The notes below the pieces were generated by a model. The model was given only the letters and a program-made list of their open reading frames with translations, ran no database searches and was not told the origin of the DNA. DNA of 64,000 nucleotides from Gibbula magus. Lineage: Eukaryota > Mollusca > Gastropoda > Trochida > Trochidae. The stretch is taken from assembly GCA_936450465.1 (NCBI GenBank), contig OW388296.1, positions 10,971,867-11,035,866 on the forward strand. The letters run 5' to 3'. This document shows positions 56,201 to 64,000 of the stretch, one piece after another. The position numbers and the translations under genes are program-made. Positions within the stretch are counted from its first letter, which is position 1. Each line of letters begins with the position of its first letter.

Positions 56201-59200
56201 TATCGATTACAAACCCTAAATTTCAGCGAGCAGCCTTATATTATTCAAATACATACTCTCTAAAGCCGTTAGATAGTCACTGCTCTAGCCAAAATCTCTA
56301 TCTGCACTTATGAACAAAGCCAAATAAGCTTTGAAGAAAGACTTGTTTCCACCAGTTACGCAATGGCCGCCATTTTTTTTATTGGCTCACAATAATTGTC
56401 ATTATGTTACCTGTAAACACTATGCTTTTTTTAAGCAAAGCACGCGGCAATATTACCCGTGTTGCGTCAGTGTAGAAAATGCATATATGGCCATGAGATT
56501 GACATAATATACTTGTCTAGCGGGTACGTGGACTGCCAACAACAGTTACCATTCATAGCACAGGGGCGTGTAGCACAGGGGAGTGTATCGCTTAGAAATA
56601 GCGTTAGAAACACATATACTTATATAGACCTTTTATATAGTAATGTGGCGTCTCTATATAACGCTATTTCTAAGCGATACAATCCCCTGTGCTACTTATG
56701 CTACAGGTTACTGTTAGCTAAACTAGTGTCAACGGGGACACCCATATTGTTTTATGTTATTTTATCTGGTCTGCTTTGAATGAGAAGAGATATTTGTTAA
56801 GGAAAATTAAGGTTTGGTTATGATCAACGATTAGGCCTAAAGGTAACGAGCAACTGATCGGCAGAATCAGATTATAGATCTGCCATTTTGTTTTTGTGTG
56901 TTATGTGAAATGATCAAAACTATGAACAGGAAGATTTTGTGGATAACAACTTATTTAATGTGAAAATACACGACGTTTCTGAGTATATACTCATTCCTTC
57001 ATCAGGTGGAATGTAAGGAAATATCAAAATATTAGTAACATTTATATAGCAAACAAAACAATTGTGAGTACACTCGGATTTGGGTTAACGTTGTAGGGTT
57101 AGGTTTAGACGGAGCAAAAGTTAGGTTTTTGTTAGATGTATGCTCATGTATGTCGTTAGTAAGGTTATGTAAGGATTTGGATTCGACTCGGATGTGATAC
57201 TTCTATTTGATTCCTCAGCAGGCCGCTGTACCAGAAATGAGCCCCGAGTTCCCGCGAGACCGGATGTTGGGTGTGGTGTACGGGCAGGCTACAGGAGACG
57301 CCATTGGACTGCTCACAGAGTTCCTCCCGAAGAGGGAGGCAGAAATTGTAAGTTTCGTGGTGCTCTTTTTAAATTTACTTAATCATATATGTTTCATAGT
57401 ATACTGCTACTATGGTACTACTGTCTTAATGGTTTAATTTGTATTTGTTGTTCCAGTACCACAGAATATATTATTATATAAAAATACCTTTGGTATGTTT
57501 TGTATTCTTGTGCTATATGTTCGTCTCTCCTCCCGTCTGACTGTCGTTGAAGAACGAAGACTCCAGGTAGGCTTAGGATAATACTTCATATAGAATATCA
57601 CAAATAAGTATTGTTTTCCCTGTGATTGCTGTTTATGAGTTCCATGAGGATCAGTTGAAACATTCAAAAGGGTTTGGGGCATCTGGAACTGGAACAAACG
57701 TATCTATGTCCCGACTGCTGTCCTTCATCCGTCTCCCGATGTCTGCCTCTGCATTTGTCACTCTGCGTATACTTCTGTCTCACTGTCTTTCCCTCCCTCC
57801 CTTCCTATATACATTTCCCGGACTTCCTTCACTACATGTCACTACACTTTATCTCTCAGTGTGTGTATCTCTGACTATCCTGGTCTCCCATTACCCCATC
57901 CTTGCATGTGTGTGTGTCTCTTGGTCTCTCTTTCCCACTAGTTACCTACTCCTATTGCAGTACTTCAAGAAGGTCAAGAAGCAGCTCGAGCTGGAGCACA
58001 AGTGTCTGTGTCCTGATTTCCACCGGATGCGCTGGGAGGAGGGGGACTGGACAGACGATACTGACCAGATGATCCTTATACTACAGTCTCTCATTGACAA
58101 TAACGGAGAGGTGAGTTGAGGTGCAGTCACTTGACCCTTGTACGTCAGTCCTCTATAGACAGTGATGATACGGAGTCGATGCTTCTTGAAGTATACACAT
58201 TTGTCCACCGATATATTGTTGGACAGTATCACAGTTCATTTGAAGATACCGATTTATTCATTAATTGATTTATTCCTATATTTATTTATTAATTCATTTG
58301 TAATATCCATGAACTGTAGTACTGTTACTATCCTATCTGGTGTGCGTTATATTTAACGATCACAATTGGTTAACCGATAGAGCCCGAGATTCGAGAATCG
58401 TGAATGTTTTCTGTCGCCATGTGCAGATAAAGCCTGAAGACCTTGGAGCAAGATTGAAGTATTGGGCGAAAAATGGGTTCCCAGAACTGGGCGACAAAGG
58501 AGGGATGGGCATCGGGCAGACAACGAGCAAGGTGCTCTACCACCCCGACTATCCACGTAAAGCTGCTGAGGTGAGTGGTGAGACGGGCATGATGAGGGAC
58601 ACCACCAAGAGGTTTACCACCAATCTCAACGTGTACTCTTACATGTATCTTGTTCGTGGATCTAAGTACTACCCCACAGATCTCATGTCAAGTGATCTAC
58701 ACTTCACTTCACGTTCACCTTCAATACATTCAGCCAATCAGATGCCTTCTTAGATATGGCATTGATTGTGTTCTCTTGTTTGTCAACGCGGGTGGGTTCG
58801 ATGGCTTTCGAGCCTTGTCGCTGATTGGATGGAGTGAAAGCCACCTGACATGATCCCTATGGTGCAGTATTCAGATCAGAAATACAGCGAGGTACGAGTG
58901 TTACGTTCGATCTGGTTCAAATGAGATTTGTTATCACCCATATTGCACGTGTAAAGCTGCTTAGGTATTGATAAAACAAACACAGATAACTTTAATTTCG
59001 CGTTTTCCTATACACATTAGTATTTTGCACAATGAAGGTTAACTTTAACCCCGGTCTAAACCTTGTTCTTAAAAGTAACCGCCAACATGGCGTTCAACTA
59101 CATAAATGCTTAGTGAACAGAGGCATGTTTTGAATAACTACCTTGCCTTACATGACCTCGCATTTATTATACATGTAGGGACAAAAGTGTGAACTCAACT

Positions 59201-62200
59201 CATCAAACTCTCAGATTAGTCAGCGTTGAAGTTGGTATATATAGATAACCCTACTGATGTTAAACAGCGCAAACATATATGAACTTGATGAATGATTGAC
59301 CGAGTTTACAGTTCAGTCACATGCGTAATATTATTTTTTCTTTCAAAAAACACAATCGAACAAAAACTTGTTTGCGACGCTGGGTTTAGCAACATGAGAT
59401 ACGGTGAACTCTTGTTACGTCATTTTCTGTTGACTATTGCACAGAAGGATGAAACCAAAATACATTATATAACTTCAGAGTAACATTGACCGCAGTGAGT
59501 CAAGGTCAAACTTGACTTTACTGTTTACAACTATCTTTGAACTGATAATACATCATTCATCAATCGCAAGTAATATTAAATGTGTTTGTCTCAGATTGCA
59601 CACCTGGTGTGGGACAGCAGTGGACGGGATATCGCTCCTAACGGAGGAGTGATGAGGACATCCATCCTCGGTATCCACGAGTACTGGGACACGGAAGCTG
59701 TTGTCAGAAACGCCACCGAGATGTGCCAGGTGACCCACTACGACCCCAGGTAGGAAGATGTTATACTCTCTCTCAACTTTCACTAAATAGCACTCAAAGC
59801 CGTCAATACACACATATATATTACCATAATGTGACATGTCAGTACTATAGAACTTTATCATGGGTACAAGCGTACGCTCCTTCTAATCATGTTCCTTATA
59901 CGGAAATGCTTATACCACGTACCAATTGAAGGAGGTCTGAAACCACCTGCTTCTAGATTAGTTTTGATCAATGATAATATTATATACAGTCTGATTAAAA
60001 TCGACGGTTTTCCGTGGAATAAAAATTGCAAAAATAAAAATTGCAAAATAGTGCATCTACCGGGATACGAACTCGTATCGTTCGTAGGTGGTTTCCACGC
60101 CAAACTTGTAGAACCTGTTCGTATCCCGGTAGATGCAAACTTTTGCAAATTTTATTCCTCGGAACAAGGTCGATTTTAATCAGACTGATATTATATATTT
60201 TTTTGAGTTTTCAATTTCAATTTCGTTTATTTCAGTAAAAGGCCTTAGGCCCACGTACAAAAACTCCTTATACAAAAACAGACAAACATCAGAGAGAAGA
60301 ATAAATCAAGTTTACATTGTGAGTTAAATTGATAATAAAACCTTCGAGCGTAGGGCAAGTGCATCTCTTATGAAATATGAATATGATAAAATAATTTCTA
60401 TGTTTTGACGTTGTAAAATATTTTGCAGGTAATAAATATCAACATGATCAGGTAAATGTGGGATATATTTTGTTGAGTTTAGTACGATGATCAAAGCTTT
60501 GATCGGTATGAGTTCAAAAGCAAATTAACTTTGGTCAAAACGTTTTCCCATAACTATAAAACAATGTAGAGCATGTACCCACGCTTGTCCTGCAGGTGTC
60601 GCGCCTCATCTATAGCAGTGTCGGTCGCCATCAGCCTCATGTTGAAGGGAGAGGCTCGTCACGTGAAGAAGGACGGGAGTTGTCACGTGCAGAACATCAT
60701 AGAGGACAGCTTCCAGCACGCCAGCACGTGCCTCGACACACCGGAACAGGTCGGTTGACTTCATTCAAGACACATGTTCTAATGTTTTCATCAGCTTCAT
60801 TCCATACTTCAAGTCTGAACTTGAGGTTATTTGAATGGCGAATATCACGGGGTTTCTCCACATGAAGAAGCAGTTTAATCCTGCAGGAACTTAGAAACTT
60901 AGAACGGAGGCAATCGCTGGTATCCATAATAAAGATCGACACATTTATTTTGAGAATGTTTTTGAACAATTTATGAAATTATTGAAGTAAACAGAATTTT
61001 CTAGCGAGAAAAAGTAAACTGATATGTTCACGAGTGTTCAATCTCCTTGGACAAACTGAGCTACTACGAGAGAAGAAAGAGGACGAGATTACGAAAAGCA
61101 TTTACAACATCGTGCATTGTTCTCGTGTAATTGTATTTGGAGAATAACGATTTTCTGTAATTCTCGTATCTCATCTGTCCACATTTGGACCTGGCAGAAG
61201 CAGATGTTTCTTCGAGTTCATACAAGAAGAGAATACCGAAGACCTCCTACATAACAGGCATGAAGTCATTGTACTTGTATATAGTGAATACAGATTGTCT
61301 GTTATTCGCGGTTATCTATGTATCACGCCGTCGATAGAAGCAGATGCTCCGAGGGCACATAGAAGAAGGGTTACATACAATTTATGTGGTTCTATTCATG
61401 ATTGGGAATATACATGTAAATTATTTCAAACTGTTATTCACTGTAGTCTGTGTATCGAACTGGCGAGAGAAGCAGATACTCGGAGAGTACATAGAAGAAT
61501 AGTTATAGATCATTCCTGTAGTTCTATTCATCATATGGAATACAGATTACCTCTCATTGTCCATTGTCTGGCCCTGACAGAAGCGGATGCTCCGGGAGTA
61601 CATGGACATTGAGAAGATCAAGAAGCTCCAGCTAGCTGAGCCGGGGAAGATCGGCTACACCTACAAGTGTATGGGGGCGGGCTTCTGGGCCCTCAAACAG
61701 AAAGACTTCCGAAAGGCTCTGCAGAAGATTGTTATGGAGGTGGGTGATTTCTCTGACTGATTTCGTCAATGACATTTTCATTTATGTAACAATTCTTTGA
61801 CGATATCACCGCATATGTATGTTTATATACATTCATTTTTAGCTCGTCAGGCCTGAAAGGCCCGATGGGCTTATGGCATGGCATGGTCCGTCTGTCCGTA
61901 AACCTTTTGCTTTATCAACTTCTTCTCCAGAAGCAATGACTTTATTAAAGATTTTATGTGCACTTCTTTCAGTTTTGAGAAGTAATCCCTAATAAAAGAC
62001 CTGAGGGAGAGTCATCTCATCTTTTTTAGTCCAAAAATGTGCTTTGAGAATTGCGGCTGAGAAAAGAAAGTAACTTTGCAGTTAATCTTATTCAATAGTA
62101 ATGTGAAATATATGTCGACTTAAGATTAATATTTACATTATGGATATGTTTGATGTTATCAATGTGAAATGAGAACTACTGAATAGCCTATGAACTGAAT

Positions 62201-63847
62201 ATCTGTGACAGGTTGCAAAGGAATAAATTAGAGTAGGTAAGATTTTTTTTTATTTTACATGAGAGATGTGAACTGAATATGACTGGTGATGACATGATGA
62301 GATAGCACTATTAGAAGTAGCTACATGAAATCATGACATCACACCTTCTTCTCCAGTCCCAAAAGCTCTTCAAAGCTGAAATGATATGTACAGACTATTT
62401 TGCCAATGGGGATTCTAAATTGTAGATTTGGTGAACCTGCGACCCCAAATATGGGCCACAGCCTACAAAAACCTGTTGTAAACAGTTTTAAACTTTGAGA
62501 TTTTGTGTGTGCTTAATTGAATAGTAGTACTCCCTTCTAAAAGAAAGAAGAAGAAAGTCATCTCATCGTTTTCAATTGAGAGTCCTAAAATGTGTTTTGA
62601 GAAATACAGAAATTGAGAAAAGAAAGTAACTTTACAGTTAATCTTATTCAATAGGAATGTGAAATTAATATCTATATTATGGACATGTTTGATGAAATCA
62701 ATGTGAAATTAGAACTGTTGAATAGCCTATGAACTAATAATTGTGAACGACAGCAAATGAATAAATTGAAGAGGAGTTAACTGATAAGATATGACTATTA
62801 AAAGTAGCTACATGAGATCGTGACACCACATCTTCTCCAGGGCAGAAACATGTTTAAGTGTGGGGAAAACAACACTTGAAATGGAAATTATTCTGTTTTC
62901 TAACCATGTCGATAGTGGTTTCTGTTGTTCACAATGTCACAAATACCATGCTGTCACCCATTAGGAAGTTTTATAAGGAAAAGTAAAATGGTGTTGCTCA
63001 GAGACATCAGTTTCTAACCTGAGCCCATAATCCTTTACATTCACTTTCAATTTAAATACTTGGCTCGTTAAGGCACCCGTACGTTTATACATAAGTGAGT
63101 GTAAAATCAACCTTGTTCCTAGGAATACAATTTGCAATATAATGTATCAGATACGAACAGGTTCTGTAGATTCCTCGCTATAAGGTCTGAAGACACCCCG
63201 TATAGGCACGTGTTTCGAACCAGTTTAGCGTAGACGAAGCCCAGTCAAATAGCTGACCAACCACATCATAGTTTTTAAACGGCCCCCGTTTTGAAAAAAT
63301 TCGGAACAGACGAAAGGGTAGCTGTTTGGAGTTATCTGCCTCTAGCTTCTCGCACCGAAAGCTTTTGTTGGAGGTCTTGTGATTGGTTAACTGAACTGTG
63401 TCAGAACATGGAAGTTTACGGGCTGTTATCAGACGGTTTTACGAGGAAACTTCCGAACGATGTGACTTCGTATCCCGGTAGATGCACTGTTTTGCAGTTT
63501 TTATTCCTCGGGAAACCGTCGATTTTTAATCAAACCATACTTACCCGTTGTCTTACTACAGGGAGGTGATTCAGACACTGCGGTGATAAAAAGCTTACAT
63601 AAACAAACTTTAAGCCAGAAAGTATATTTATTATTTTTTCGTGCCACAGGGAGGAGATTCAGATACAAACGGGGCGGTGGCCGGAGCTCTCCTGGGCTGT
63701 AAGTTAGGAATATCAGCACTTCCGGTGTCCTGGGTCTCCAAGCTGAAGCACAAGGAATGGCTGGATGGGAAGCTTGAACAGTATGTGACTAAGGATTTCT
63801 ATGACATGTTCTACCTAATTGTATCCTGCATGCATGTCGTCTATTGA
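50261..63847 (+). CDS. ADP-ribosylglycohydrolase family protein (ADPRH/DraG-like)
   Basis: Eight exons with compatible phases: 50261-50272, 57219-57347, 57961-58110, 58427-58570, 59595-59749, 60596-60749, 61581-61739 and 63650-63847, giving about 365 residues. Members hydrolyse ADP-ribose from modified proteins or ADP-ribose derivatives using two divalent metal ions. Seen motifs: GQATGDAIG (26-34), the metal-binding DWTDDTDQM (76-84), and the canonical GGDSDTNGAVAGALLG (302-317). Length and motif order fit the family. No signal peptide, so probably cytosolic or nuclear. The last exon reads to a stop at 63845-63847, but CA|GTATGT at 63779 could instead be a donor to an exon beyond the window, so the C-terminus is uncertain. 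The very short first exon is the weakest part. Confidence 0.85.
51141..52404. other. GC-richer patches inside the LTR element, open on both strands
   Basis: Plus strand about 52021-52404 is an open frame ending DPLSTRKAFKKAWLEASC. Minus strand 52025-51888 reads MVDATLLDLHPEEAKLIDDR and onward. 51300-51640 also has short open stretches. The plus-strand end overlaps the repeat shared with 3230, so it is probably mobile-element-derived or a captured gene fragment. No domain recognised. Confidence 0.3.
52370..52900 (+). repeat. Interspersed repeat, shorter copy (partner at 3230-4140)
   Basis: It lacks the transposon found at 3755-4106 in the partner and so marks its empty site. Confidence 0.75.
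54470..55060. repeat. Decayed tandem repeat, period about 80 bp
   Basis: GGTTTCCATTCC-like starts at about 54638, 54716, 54797, 54878, 54957 and 55020. Each is followed by TGCAATTA.TGATTCC, a GAAACCAACATGA block and ACTATCAA.TGT. The units contain internal GGTTTCC...GGAAACC inversions. Confidence 0.75.
55061..55688. other. No feature recognised
   Basis: AT-rich intronic sequence. Confidence 0.5.
55689..56158. mobile_element. TTAA-flanked TIR transposon, copy 2
   Basis: Homologous to 7684-8175 end to end. The 5' TTAA is at 55685-55688. The 3' end stops at ACACAATGGATGCA, where the flank has decayed. Confidence 0.8.
56571..56694. mobile_element. Foldback MITE of the CACAGGGG family
   Basis: TAGCACAGGGGAGTGTATCG with CTTAGAAATAGCGTTA (56571-56606) is inverted at 56659-56694 with one mismatch. 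Related to 7495-7640 and 9030-9110. Confidence 0.88.
56695..57218. other. End of intron 1, nothing recognised
   Basis: No repeat or exon; ends in the exon 2 acceptor tract. Confidence 0.5.
57219..57347 (+). CDS. ADP-ribosylglycohydrolase exon 2
   Basis: Acceptor CTATTTGATTCCTCAG, donor ATT|GTAAGT. It encodes residues 5-47 including the first catalytic-site segment GQATGDAIG. A splice three bases later (CAG|GCC) is equally possible and would remove one Gln. Confidence 0.88.
57961..58110 (+). CDS. ADP-ribosylglycohydrolase exon 3 (metal-binding DWTDDTDQM)
   Basis: Acceptor CTATTGCAG, donor GAG|GTGAGT. Fifty codons starting YFKKVKKQLELEHKC. The TDD triplet supplies metal ligands in this family. 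Confidence 0.92.
58427..58570 (+). CDS. ADP-ribosylglycohydrolase exon 4
   Basis: Acceptor GCCATGTGCAG, donor GAG|GTGAGT. Forty-eight codons, IKPEDLGARLKYWAKNGFPE through DYPRKAAE, phase 0 on both sides. Confidence 0.9.
58571..59594. other. Intron 4, nothing recognised
   Basis: No repeat or extra exon recognised. Confidence 0.5.
59595..59749 (+). CDS. ADP-ribosylglycohydrolase exon 5
   Basis: Acceptor GTTTGTCTCAG, donor CAG|GTAGGA. It encodes IAHLVWDSSGRDIAPNGGVM through THYDP, ending two bases into an Arg codon. The DIAPNGGVMR stretch is a family-typical active-site loop. Confidence 0.9.
59987..60187. mobile_element. Mutator-like MITE, copy 4 (201 bp) in intron 5
   Basis: Both TIRs are intact with the interior mostly deleted. 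ATATTATATA is a perfect 10-bp duplication at 59977-59986 and 60188-60197. An internal duplication of AATAAAAATTGCAAAA is seen in the left TIR. Confidence 0.92.
60215..60330 (-). mobile_element. Probable SINE/LINE tail in intron 5
   Basis: TTTCAATTTCGTTTATTTCA then GTAAAAGGCCTTAGGCCCAC resembles the 3' tail of invertebrate LINE/SINE repeats in reverse orientation. This assignment is from general pattern only. Confidence 0.35.
60596..60749 (+). CDS. ADP-ribosylglycohydrolase exon 6
   Basis: Acceptor GCTTGTCCTGCAG, donor CAG|GTCGGT. It completes the split Arg and encodes CRASSIAVSVAISLMLKGEA through CLDTPEQ. Confidence 0.9.
61180..61580 (+). repeat. Degenerate tandem copies of the exon 7 start in intron 6
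   Basis: Three copies of an AG|AAGCAGATGCTC-like acceptor plus coding start (coding AAG at 61198, 61338 and 61470) precede the real exon 7 at 61581. Spacings are 140, 132 and 111 bp. Upstream flanks (GAATACAGATT.., TGTC.ATTGTCTG) are repeated too. Confidence 0.8.
61581..61739 (+). CDS. ADP-ribosylglycohydrolase exon 7
   Basis: Acceptor GGCCCTGACAG, donor GAG|GTGGGT. Fifty-three codons, KRMLREYMDIEKIKKLQLAE through KIVME, phase 0. Confidence 0.88.
61838..62480 (-). repeat. Repeat family C copy in intron 7, reverse orientation
   Basis: It starts with the terminal palindrome (CGTCAGGCCTGAAAGGCCCG), GGGCTTATGGCATGGCATGG and CCGTCTGTCCG. A further unit at 62335-62480 is identified by GCCAATGGGGATTCTAAATT and GACCCCAAATATGGG. 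Confidence 0.75.
62008..62840. repeat. Direct duplication, about 300-bp units, in intron 7
   Basis: 62008-62356 and 62551-62840 share GTCATCTCATC, TTTGAGAA, GAGAAAAGAAAGTAACTTT, CAGTTAATCTTATTCAATAG, TGAATAGCCTATGAACT, AGTAGCTACATGA and end in CTTCTCCAG. Confidence 0.85.
63095..63532. mobile_element. Mutator-like MITE, copy 5 (oldest, ends degraded)
   Basis: The interior matches copies 1 and 3. Terminal CAGTCTG is lost on both sides (TGTAAAATCAACC; GTCGATTTTTAATCAAACC). No clean target duplication. Confidence 0.8.
63562..63590 (+). pseudogene. Ghost copy of the GGDSDT exon start
   Basis: TTGTCTTACTACAG is followed by GGAGGTGATTCAGACACTGC then GGTG, i.e. GGDSDTAV, 88 bp before the real exon 8, which reads GGDSDTNGAV. 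Homology fades within about 25 bases. It could be a decayed duplicate exon or a competing acceptor. Confidence 0.65.
63650..63847 (+). CDS. ADP-ribosylglycohydrolase exon 8 (GGDSDTNG motif)
   Basis: Acceptor TTTTTTCGTGCCACAG. It encodes GGDSDTNGAVAGALLGCKLG then ISALPVSWVSKLKHKEWLDG and a tail ending CMHVVY before TGA. The Asp pair in DSD completes the metal site. A donor at 63779 is possible, leaving the C-terminus open. Confidence 0.88.
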   Translation, partial: GGDSDTNGAVAGALLGCKLGISALPVSWVSKLKHKEWLDGKLEQYVTKDFYDMFYLIVSCMHVVY

Positions 63848-64000
63848 TCAAGTTTAGAAATTTGGTTAGGTTTGGTTTGTCCTGAGTTTATCTAGTTGAT
63901 CATCAATGTATCAAGATTATAAAAGGAATGTAGTGTTCTCAATTTCCCTCATTTTCTAGCTGAGAATATTCAGTTTCTTGAGACGTAATGGTAGTCCACT
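63848..64000. other. No feature recognised
   Basis: 3' UTR or intron. Confidence 0.4.

Noticed and set aside
57622..58119. 165-codon frame overlapping ADP-ribosylglycohydrolase exon 3
   Set aside because: The frame before 57961 is pyrimidine-rich intron. Only 57961-58110 matches the enzyme family and has splice sites at both ends.

Overview
This is a 64 kb, AT-rich, intron-rich piece of an animal nuclear genome. The split genes, spliceosomal GT-AG introns, tRNA-derived SINE heads, and dispersed elements carrying internal tandem repeats plus (ACGG)n tracts point to a lophotrochozoan, most likely a bivalve mollusc. The species is my inference. I see no bacterial features and no complete structural RNA gene.

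Layout. 1-22.1 kb: no convincing gene. This stretch is a mosaic of short DNA transposons, Helentron-like tandem-repeat elements, SINEs and one LINE stub, many nested in each other. 22.15-22.27 kb: a candidate first coding exon on the minus strand. 23.96-29.95 kb: the 3' part of a plus-strand gene for a single-pass membrane protein, with an EGF-like ectodomain, one TM helix and a 925-residue acidic tail carrying repeated YEN (pYxN) motifs. 32.5-34.8 kb: a 50-bp, 41-unit minisatellite. 34.75-42.05 kb: a minus-strand class-A GPCR gene of three exons whose stop codon lies inside the last minisatellite unit. 44.3-46.5 kb: a cluster of palindromic foldback elements. 50.26-63.85 kb: a plus-strand ADP-ribosylglycohydrolase-family gene reconstructed as eight exons, with a decayed LTR retrotransposon in intron 1 and Mutator-like, SINE-tail and Helentron-like insertions in later introns.

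The genes do not form a pathway. Two are membrane signalling proteins (a peptide-type GPCR and an EGF/pYxN-tail receptor) and one is an ADP-ribose-removing enzyme. All exon models come from reading frame, splice-site consensus and phase agreement by eye; no transcript or database was consulted.

The most interesting observations are these. The GPCR C-terminal codons were amplified into a roughly 2 kb minisatellite in its 3' UTR. The receptor tail is a probable multivalent SH2-docking array. Degenerate tandem copies of one ADP-ribosylglycohydrolase exon start, and a ghost copy of its GGDSDT exon, lie in the introns. A non-autonomous Mutator-like family has five copies, four with 9-10 bp target duplications. 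Three families share one architecture of tandem units, (ACGG)n and a terminal hairpin. A family carrying repeated GGTAGCGCTATAG-type motifs abuts TA microsatellites.
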